Origin: Conidiobolus incongruus B7586
Taxonomy: Eukaryota; Entomophthoromycota; Entomophthoromycetes; Entomophthorales; Conidiobolaceae
Reading direction: 5' to 3'
NCBI GenBank assembly: GCA_000697335.1
Contig: JNEM01013598.1
Span: forward strand, 1-16,648
Length of the DNA stretch: 16,648 nucleotides
Position 1 is the first letter of the stretch. Each line of letters opens with the position of its first letter. A program made the position numbers and the translations under genes. The notes below the pieces were generated by a model, which was not told where the DNA came from, did no database searches, and saw nothing but the letters and a program-made list of their open reading frames with translations. Shown in pieces: positions 7,774 through 16,648 of the stretch.

Positions 7774-10700
7774 ATGAGTGCTTTTCTTGACGCTATAAAC
7801 TCTAGAGATATATCCAATGTTATAGATATCATTCAAGATTTAGAGCCTAACGCTATTAACACTTTATACGATTGGAATAGCAGCAAAACGAAATGGACTC
7901 AGCAAACCAATCCTAATGCTTCAATAGATGAAACGACGCTCCCTGTACCTGATAAAGTTTATAAGGTCTTACCTCTCAATTTGGCAGTACTAACAGCTGG
8001 TAAAGAAATGACTAGTATTCTACTCGAAGCTGGAGCTGACCCTAATTTGGAGGATGAACAGGGCCGGTAAATTCATTATCTATCCAAGATTCAGTTTCTT
8101 TCATGTTATTAATATTTTATTTTAGTAATGCTCTTGTCTGTGGTTTATATGGCATAGATACTTTAAAAATGGAGAAAGCGACTTTCCCTTATCTTACAAA
8201 AAATAGACCTTCACAGCTTAGAATAATACAGTCTTTATTACCTAAAATAAGCGAAGAAAATTTGAATAAACCTCTAACTTGTCTTCGAGGAACGACGGTG
8301 CTTTGTTTTGCATGTTATTTGGGTAAAGAGGATACAGTTAAATTACTATTATCAGACGATCGAGTAAATGTAGATGCTTTTGACTGTAAAGGAGCTACGG
8401 CCCTTATGTATGCTGTTAGAGAAGGCCACCACTCTATTGTTCAGCTTCTAGTTCAACAAGGAGCAAGAGCTGATAGGACAAATTTGGAGGGATTTTCTTC
8501 GTTACAGTACTCTAGAAAATCTGTATTAATCACAATGGAACTCGAATGTACGTTAATCAAGCACAGAATTCAGTCCTCACCTGATCAATTCCAGCATTTA
8601 GACTTTGCCAAACAGCTTCTTAAAGTGGCTGAAATCAAACTAGCTAAACTAATCCAGAATAGTTCGGAAAAATCTCCTGCAAATCAATCACGCCCCTTGG
8701 AACTGATTCCGGGAGAGGATCATATAAAACTCAACCAAGCTATTCAGGATGAAAACTTGGAAGACATCCGCAAAACAATACTCAATTATTACTCTCGATC
8801 TAATGAATCGCCACAGCAAGTCAGTTTGGTAAATTTTCATGATAAAGTCACTGGATTGACGCCTCTTCATAAAGTCATTAAAGGAAATAGTGATAGGTCT
8901 TTAGACATCATGTGGATTTTATATTATTCCGGAGCCGATGTTAATGGTCCTACATGGTCTGGTCGAACTCCTCTCCACCATGTATGCTTGCTTGCCGCTC
9001 AAACTGTGCCCAGTGGACCTGGGTCTGACGATGATACCAGCCAAATGATCATGTCCAAAAACAGTGCGGAATGGGTTTATTCACTTGCACAAGCTGCAGA
9101 AACGCTTATTAAAATGGGAGCTCGATTAGATATTCCAGACAAGAAGGGTAAAACACCCCTACACTATGCGGTTAAGGGAGACTCATCTTTCGCCCCCTTA
9201 GTATCGGTCCTCATGGAGCACGGAGCCAACCCGAACGCTCTCGATAAATCTCAGCGAACACCCCATAGTATAGCCAAAAACCCTGAAATTATTCAGCTTC
9301 TTAAGGTAACCCCACGTCAATCTTTATCATCTGTTGCTTCTGATCTTTCTTCAACCGGTCCTGACACTCCCAAACAGACAAGTTTAAGCCAACTTATTGA
9401 ACCTAACTCCCATGTACCAAAAACTACCGCGGTTCGCAAATTGTCTTTAAAGAATGCGTCCAACTTGGCGAATGAAACACATACAGAAATTACTTCACGG
9501 CTCGGACATTCTGTTCAACCTAGGCCTGTGTCAATCACATCTGTTAATGGTCGTTCAGATAGCATATATGGCACCCCCGATTTTTCTATATCGATACACT
9601 CGTTTTTAGACTCCTATCGTAATTTTCACTCTTTTGTCATTGCACACTGGATTCCCATATCCAAAATCCTCAGTAGCTTCATCATTCCTCCGGCTAACTT
9701 GCGGACGGGGAAAGGATCAATAACATTGGAAACTATTCAAAATCCTAGATTTAAATCAGTTGTTACCAAGCTATCATCACAAATCGAGGATTTAATCAAG
9801 CAATTGGACCAAACTGTACAAACCAAAGATGTTTTATTGAGCGAAATCCACTCTAAATTCGAGAAACTAGTTGCTGGCAAAAATGCGCTCTTGAATTCTT
9901 ATCAACAAGCATACCTGAGGGTTCCAAAACTGAAGGAATTGATCTTGAACGTGAATTCACAGCTCACTGGACTAGACTCAGAATGCCAGTATCTTACTCG
10001 AATTCTCACCCACCAGAGATCCACTTTTGTTACTGAGTGTCACAAACAAATGGGACAGCATAAGGAAGACGTTAAATCCAATACCCAAATGCTTGCCGAA
10101 CTCCTCAAAGAGTATTCAACCAATACTTTTGAAGATCCCGATGCTGAACCTATATCCACCTCAGTACTCTCTCGCTCAAATACGAAGAAAAAGCCAAATC
10201 CCATCAAGCACATAAGAACCCAATCGCATTTATCAAATGAAGATATAATTGTTGAGTCTCCAGAGTTTTCTTCCGATGAGAATGAGAATCAGCTTGAGGA
10301 TCTCTACAACAAGTTGAAAGAAACACAAAAAGGGATGGAAATGACTAGATTGCAGCTCAGAGAGCTCTTGGAGCACAAAAAGACTGTGTTCATGCAATTA
10401 CGAGGTAATTCACCATCTTCATCTTTATTTGGCAAACGTGATATGTTCAAAAACGGTATGGAATGGGACATTCCCACAGCAGATCTAGTTCAGCAAGCAG
10501 AGAGATTATCTGAAGATCACGAACAACTACTCCTCACTCTTCAAAATTTGATTCAAATTAACAGCGATATTATGAATCAAATTACTGAACTTACATCGAA
10601 ACTCAAGCAGAAGAATGTATCTCCTTCTGTACAGCAATTGATTACTAATATCGAAACCACTACTGCTAATAATGCAAATGTGCTAGCAGGTTCCGCTGCT

Positions 10701-12506
10701 CTTGTAGGTGGGGACATTGGAAATTCGGCAATGACTCAAGTGCGAAATGGAAATACTCGTAGAGTAGTTGACCTTATGCTCCAAGTTCAGCGCATCGATG
10801 CATCTTTATATTCTCTTCAGACTTGGTGTGCCCATAGAATTCAGTCACTCAAGAATGAATTCAGATCACTTGATAGCATTGTAGAAACCATGATCACCAG
10901 TTCCGAAGAAATCAAATGCACATCCGCTTGGGTAGACCAGAACACCCGCCACTTAGAGTTTTTGATCCAGGAACGTGAAGAAACTATCCTTCAGAACTGT
11001 CAAGAGCGTAAAGACTGGATCAATAGGAATGCTAGTGCTCTTAAGGAATTATCTGACATGATTACAAATTCCATTGAAGGTGAATTAAAATCTTTCTACC
11101 CCAACTCATCTCAAGATTTCCTCGCATTACAAGGACGCAATATTGAACGTAGCAGTCTGGAACTCGTTGCTGAGATTCAGAGCCACGAGCAGCAGCTTGA
11201 AGCTGGTCAGAAGAAGCTCCAGAGTTTTGGATCTTCACTCAACTTTCATGAAAGCTACTTCCTCGACAAGTTAGAACGTGGTAATCCAGATCGTCTCGGC
11301 ATTTTGCATCAGATTCGTAACTTAGAAAAATTCCTTATTTCTATGAGGGAAGGCGGTGGTGCCCCTAACGACAGCGCTCTCAACAATCTGTCTCATCACA
11401 AACTGCAGCAATCAAGTAGTAGAATGCACCGTTTACATTCTCCTTCTATTGGTTCGTTGAGGTCTACATTTGGCAGAGGATTTACCCACTCTACCAAGCC
11501 ATCGTATACTTCTAACTACATGAACAAAATCCCTTCTTCAGATTCAGGATCTGATGGAGAAGAGAATAATGGAAATTTCCCTGTGTTTACTCAGAGTTCA
11601 GTCACCACAGATCGCTCCTTCTCTGCCAATTCTATTGCTAAATCACCTCCTGCATTGACTACTGCTTTCTCATCTATGAATCTCAGAGGAAGGTATGATC
11701 CATACGGTACTAGTGATATTCATGCTTATAATCAATCTGTTGGTTTGGATTTCTCGTCTGATTATAAATCTATGCAAACATTGCAAAATGGATATGCGCC
11801 AATTTACCAACGCAAGCTCTCCAAATCTATTTCATCAGCAGTTCTCAACCATAATCGCTCTAATTACAGCTCTCTTTCTAAATCTGGACTCTCCAATATT
11901 GATATCCCAGTTCTTAAGACCCGTCGCTCCAACTCCATCTTCTCCCAGTTACCACACACTGCTAATCCTGTAACTGGTATGAGCTCTTTCAACTTAAGAT
12001 CTATTTCAAATCTCGAAGGCAGTACAATGGAAAAGTTTCGCTTAAGGAAGATGCGTAGCGAAATGCACATGGGCAAACCCAAGGGCTCTGCCGAAATTCT
12101 GTCTGGCATTGGTACTTTTGGTCCGAAGTCAGGTAAATCAGTCCTCTCTGACATAGACTCCACACCTACCAGTCCCACCTCGCCAACTACAACCAAAGAA
12201 AAACTTGTACAAATGCTCTTAGATACTCGTAAAGAAATCCTTATCCTTGAACGCAGTTCTACATCTGCTTCAAATTCTCCCAACGCATCTACTCTCAGCA
12301 ATGGTGATAAACTTGATGAGAGAAGACAGCATGTGATCATGAAAAAGAAGGCTCAATGCAGACAAATCTCCCTCACGCTCAAGAAGCTCGCAGAGAAACA
12401 GAGTGCTGACAACAGCTTGACAAGCCCACGCCAAATGCTCGAGCATTCACCAATTGCCTCTGACGCGAGTCCTTCCGAGTCTACTAGACAGTTACCTGTC
12501 GTGTAA
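7774..12506 (+). CDS. Large ankyrin-repeat and coiled-coil protein, two exons
   Basis: Join 7774-8066 and 8126-12506, giving 1557 residues. The start is the first ATG after an in-frame TAA at 7762-7764; the stop is TAA at 12504-12506. Ankyrin repeats fall in two groups: one around residues 67-100, with PLNLAVLTA and LLEAGADPN, and two at about 155-220 (TALMYAVREGHHSIVQLLVQ); then about 342-491 with three to four repeats (LTPLHKVIKG, RTPLHHVCLLAA, KTPLHYAVKG, RTPHSIAKN), one carrying an insertion of about 30 residues. A Ser/Thr-rich linker follows, then long heptad-like helices at about 640-761, 818-857, 882-926, 976-1087 and 1109-1132. The Ser/Asn-rich tail (about 1175-1450) looks disordered, with SP and TP sites. 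Two short charged helices close the protein (about 1453-1475 and 1496-1523). No signal peptide, membrane span or enzyme motif is seen. Ankyrin repeats bind proteins and coiled coils assemble, so a scaffold or adaptor role is inferred. I do not recognise a named orthologue. Confidence 0.93.
8067..8125 (+). other. Intron, 59 nt, phase 2
   Basis: Donor GTAAAT at 8067-8072, branch-like TATTAAT at 8107-8113, acceptor TTTTAG ending at 8125. Removing it joins CG to T, making an Arg codon, and restores an ankyrin repeat running DEQGR then NALVCGLYG, as in the D-x-x-G-R-T-A-L consensus. Without splicing, exon 1 stops after 98 codons, and the second frame begins at an ATG (8103) inside the intron with a false hydrophobic start, MLLIFYFS. 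It is the only intron seen in the 4.7-kb gene. Confidence 0.93.
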
Positions 12507-12564
12507 ATATTTACAACTTCAATGGCATCTTCCCCTTATCCATTCCAGATTCAATTCTTCTACA

Positions 12565-12579
12565 GTCGGTTGATCCGAC
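12565..12579 (+). repeat. Short perfect hairpin in the presumed 3' UTR
   Basis: GTCGG, loop TTGAT, CCGAC: a 5-bp stem with a 5-base loop, about 60 bases past the stop. It is GC-rich in a poor context. The stem is short and could be chance. Confidence 0.4.
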
Positions 12580-12788
12580 CATATCCATATTTTGTTCAAC
12601 CCGATTCTAAAATTACCTTATCTATCCATTCTATGAATTCCATGTTACTATTACATTATGTAAAGCATTCATCCTCCATTCGTCAATTCTATTGTTAATC
12701 TAATCCACTCAACTTAGTTATATATCTTCCATATAATTTTGACCTCACACTGATTGATATTTTATACAATTATTATTTTTATTATATT

Positions 12789-12794
12789 AATAAA
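12789..12794 (+). terminator. Possible polyadenylation signal AATAAA
   Basis: AATAAA about 285 bases after the stop codon, followed by a T-rich tract (12800-12812). The location fits a fungal 3' end, but AATAAA is common by chance in DNA this AT-rich. Confidence 0.3.
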
Positions 12795-12800
12795 TATCAT

Positions 12801-15100
12801 TTATTTTTTATTTATATTTCGAAATTTAAGATAGTGGTATTTGAATATGATGATTTAATATTGTAATTACAAAATTTCATTAAATTGAATATATATATTT
12901 TATGATAATTTATATTTTATTTTTATTAAATTTTATCATTATTATTAATGTATTATTAAATATATTAAATCTTATATTACAATTTTACAACAAGAAAAAG
13001 AATATTCAATTCTAAAATATTATGATTGGAAGGGAGGTTATAATGTAAAACATATTTATTTTATAAAATATCAATATCTTGACTATTTCATAGCTAATTA
13101 ACACTCTAGTTTTCTTTGAATACCTAAAACTTTGGAGAATTAAGTATTAATTTATCATTCTGATTAATTCCACATTAATATTATTATTAGAATTATTTAA
13201 ACCAACATTTCATTTATAATTTATTAAGATAATTTGTATTATAAATCAGATATATAAAAATATTTTAAATTGAGATTTTTGGCTATAATTTGACTCAAAA
13301 GGAAATAAACCAACAACTCATAATGATAGTTACATTATTTTGAAAGTTTAAGTTATATTTCGATAAATTTAAATTTATATATTGGAAGAGTTACTTCTGA
13401 ATCTAATCATTCCCAAATTATTTGAAATTTAATAGATTTAATATAACAAATATTATTATTGTTGTATAATATAAATTAAATAACTAACATTGGTTATATC
13501 AAAGAGTAAATTTATTCAACAATTATTTTTTATAAAATTTATTATTCAATGATTGGTTATTTTAAATAATTTCAATTTAATTTAATGACAGATTATTTTG
13601 ATGAAAGTACTTTATTCACACTGACATAAATTATTATTATTATTATTTGTATTCATGCCTTTGTATTGAAATATTATAGAGCGGTTTTCAATGATTTTAA
13701 TGGAAAGTTAATCGTCGGTTATTGATAAGTTGTGGTATGTGCAAATTGATGAGGGGAATAAATAATTCAAAGTGAGGATATTTGATAATTAATTTGCAAT
13801 ATATATATGTACATGTGTTTTTTAAATTAATCAATATAATTATTAATACAAAGTTTTTGTTAACAAAAATTAAAATCATTTTGTATTAAATTAATAGAGG
13901 AATTAATGAGGATTGTTAATTAAGTTTAATAAATTTTTGATGATAAATTTTAAAATGCTGTATTTATCTAATTCATCATATATAAAAATTATATTTTATG
14001 CTTTTGATTGTTCAAATATATATTTATCTGATTTTAATATATACTAAAGTCTCATGGATATAATGATACTCAAGAGGCTAATTTTGGTAATTTTTAACAC
14101 CAATACATATGAATTTTTAATATTCACATTTATTTCCATATTAAATGTTATAAGTACATAAGTTTAAAATCTCTTATATTTCTCATAATCAATGCGATAT
14201 TCGAATGATTAATGAAAAATTTGACAGATCGGAGATATATCCTCAGCCTAGCATGTACTCAAAATAAAAATATCCACATAATCAATTTTTAATTTTTCAA
14301 TTTAATAACATTTTTATGCGCCAAATAAATTAAATTTTGAACTTGATAGTAAAATAATAAACCACTATTTCAATCGCCAGTTTATAAGTTTAACCATCTA
14401 TTATATTGTCGATTAATTTGGCAATTTCCTCAATTTTATAATTGCTCTAATTTGTTAGTGTCCAGATACAACTAATTAAATACAGCTCATTGTATTATTG
14501 GATATCTACAATAGAAATGGAGAACAAATAAAAGAGATTTAGTATTTAAATTTAATATGGACAAATTAAGTAAGAACAAATTTTGATATTTTAATATAAA
14601 AATTATAATACTTGAATTTTGCTTTAATAACTTCGAAAAAATTAATGTAATGTGTAGATTTGAACAAGGTTTTAATTATAGAAATTGAAATAATTAGAAA
14701 TCTAATTTTTATATTTAGAGTGATAAAATAGTTAAATATATATCAATTTTGCTATTGAATAAATTTGAGATTGATAAAGAATTAAAAATAACTCGCATAT
14801 TATAAAACAGATACCATTTGATTAATAATTATACTTTCAACAATATTTTAGTAATATATTATAACATGATAAATAATTAAAGGATTAAATATATGATCTA
14901 TATAATGAACTTTCTCCACAAACTTCAATTAAACTAATATGACTAGAAATTATGGAATTTCAACCTTTATAAGAATTGGAAAGAGGATTTTTAAATATAT
15001 TTATACTTAAAAAACATTTTATATCAATCAATCACAGAAATTTATAAACAGTGCCTTGTGGCAAATGGTATTTGAATCATAATATTGAAAAATGGTTTGG
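12801..15100. other. AT-rich intergenic stretch, no gene seen
   Basis: About 2.3 kb of AT desert with dense stops. The only minus-strand frame of note (13697-13879) is Ile/Leu/Asn-rich and looks like chance. A patch at 14215-14275 with slightly more G and C has no recognisable content. Confidence 0.55.
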
Positions 15101-16648
15101 TTAATTTAAAGTTGGAAGATTTAGTATCGAAAAATTAATATATTTAAATTATCTTAAAGTTATTTTTAATTAAAATTCTATAACTTATATTATAAAAAGT
15201 GTATATTTTAAAACTTACCAATATATATATAATAAAAAATCAGGACTTTTCTTATCTTTTAATATTGATTTAATTGCTTTTAAATTATAAAATATTTAAA
15301 ATTACTAGTTTAATCAAAGTATTAATTTTTTATTTTTTAAAAAAATTATTTGATATATAAAAAATATAGAAAATATAGATTGATTTTATTATAATATTAA
15401 TTATTTATATTTATTTATTTTTAATAATATATTCTGTTTTTTTTCTTTTAAAATTAAGTATTGAAATATTAGCTATATTTTTTATTATTATTATCTATTA
15501 GATTTTTATTTACTAATATATATATATTAGCTATGCTTATAGTACTTATTATATATTAATTTTTAAAAATGAGTTATAAAATAAAAAATATATATTTTAA
15601 TTAACAACTAAAACAATTATATATATTAGATTACTTAAAACTATAATATATAATTAAGGTATATTATTTAATAATAAATATATTTAGATATATTTAGTAA
15701 ATTATTAATAAAAATATTAATCTTTATTATTTAACTAAGGTAAGTTATAAATTTATATATTTTTAAAATAAAAAGATAAATTTAATAATATATAACCATA
15801 TTTTTTTTCTTTTTTTGTTATTATTTTATATAATATTTTATAGATAAATTAAATTTTTTTTATCAAAATTAAAATAATTAAATTCCTTTTTTAAATAATT
15901 TATTTATATATTAATTAACTTTATAAATAAGATAAATTAACTTAAATTATTATTGGAATTATAAATATTAGTTAATTTATTATAATTAAGGTTATTAAAA
16001 ATAATGTTAAAAAATATTTTAAATAATAAATTAAAAAAATTATTGAATAATATAGGTTAAATAAATCTAATTTTATTTTCTATTAAGATAATATTATTTA
16101 TTATATTTTAATTTTGATTACCTAATAATTTAAAAATAATAAATAATAATTATAAAGTAATTTCTTTAATCTTTTATTTTTAATTTAATTAAACTTTTTT
16201 AAAATTAATTAAAATAATTATCAGAGCTTTTTTTCTAATAAAAGATATAATTTAGCTTTGGAAATATATTTAAATAATATAGAACAAGATTAACTTTTCT
16301 TAATATAAAAAGTTAATTGATTCTATATCCCATAAATTTAAAAAAATTAAACAAGATAAAGGTAGTTATAATAAGTTTTAATTTTTATTATTAAAAACCT
16401 AGAAATTTATAATTTACTTTAAGCTAAATTTAAGGATTAATATTTTAACTAATTTATAACTAAATATAATTATTTAATGATTTATAATATTCATAAATAT
16501 TAATAATTTTATTAAATAATAGTTAAACTATTAATAAAGATATAAGTGTTTTTGATTTTATGACTTATTTTTATAGGTTTATATATTAATATTATTTTAT
16601 ATTGATATAAAAAATATATTAAATAACTATATATAAATTAAATAATAA
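15101..16648. other. Extremely AT-rich tract, possible decayed repeats
   Basis: The most AT-biased part of the window, nearly free of G and C for hundreds of bases. Its texture resembles the decayed mariner tract at 3-4 kb more than ordinary spacer, which suggests heavily mutated repeats. Apart from a weak motif at 16190-16260 I found nothing supportable, and it continues past the end of the window. Confidence 0.4.
16190..16260 (-). mobile_element. Weak LINE-type reverse-transcriptase scrap
   Basis: On the minus strand a short piece reads IISFIRKKALIIILINFKKV. It resembles motif A of non-LTR reverse transcriptases (A-L-x-x-L-D-F-x-K-A-F-D) with Asn in place of the catalytic Asp. A stop follows at once, and no catalytic Y-A-D-D box was found downstream in a matching frame. 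A chance match in Ile/Lys/Asn-rich translation is a real possibility. Confidence 0.2.

Larger units (their letters stand above)
12507..12800 (+). other. 3' flank of the ankyrin gene
   Basis: Downstream of the stop, base composition stays intermediate, with many C and T, for about 230 bases and then drops to AT desert, suggesting a transcribed 3' UTR of a few hundred bases. It holds a small perfect hairpin at 12565-12579 and an AATAAA at 12789-12794. Confidence 0.45.

Noticed and set aside
8688-8870. 60-codon minus-strand frame
   Set aside because: Antisense to the ankyrin region, with no motif of its own.
10027-10215. 62-codon plus-strand frame
   Set aside because: Out-of-phase shadow of the coiled-coil coding region.
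11695-11973. 92-codon plus-strand frame with hydrophobic start
   Set aside because: It overlaps the long coding frame in another phase, and the sense frame has clear protein features.
11864-12340. 158-codon open frame on the minus strand
   Set aside because: It lies wholly inside the ankyrin gene's coding tail, antisense to it. Its Ser/Leu/Arg/Glu content mirrors the Ser-rich sense codons, so it is a shadow.
13697-13879. 60-codon minus-strand frame
   Set aside because: Ile, Leu, Asn and Tyr dominate, as expected from random AT DNA, and no motif or composition shift is seen.
14226-14233. AGATCGGA, the start of the Illumina TruSeq adapter
   Set aside because: Only eight bases match and the next base differs, so it is chance.

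Overview
The window looks like nuclear DNA from an AT-rich fungus, probably an early-diverging lineage. The signs are a short 59-nt GT-AG intron with a TATTAAT branch site 13 nt from a TTTTAG acceptor, one long coding region of moderate GC inside an extremely AT-rich desert, and decayed transposable elements. The lineage is inferred from gene style only. No rRNA, tRNA, CRISPR array or bacterial-type operon was seen.

Layout. Positions 1-7400 are AT-rich intergenic DNA holding relics: an exact 19-bp Tn5 mosaic-end (Nextera adapter) sequence at 134-152; two GC-richer islands at about 711-1030 (+) and 1661-1935 (-) that read as broken Ty3/gypsy pol fossils (RNase H-like and reverse-transcriptase-like); a (TA)n microsatellite at 1309-1343; a nearly complete but dead mariner transposase on the minus strand at about 2987-3928; a weak decayed coding patch near 4581-4985; a small island near 5418-5545 that may be another pol scrap; and a broken gene at 6614-7236 with a Myb/SANT-like segment.

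The only intact gene is at 7774-12506 (+). It is one two-exon gene encoding a 1557-residue protein with two clusters of ankyrin repeats, a long coiled-coil middle and a Ser-rich, probably disordered tail. Splicing joins 7774-8066 to 8126-12506 inside an ankyrin repeat. The layout suggests a scaffold or adaptor. I do not recognise a named orthologue.

After about 12.8 kb the sequence returns to AT desert, becoming extreme from about 15.1 kb. One weak motif there (about 16190-16260, minus) recalls motif A of a LINE reverse transcriptase. I found no convincing new biological system. The most useful observations are the adapter at 134-152, the spliced gene model, and the mariner relic with recognisable D34D geometry.
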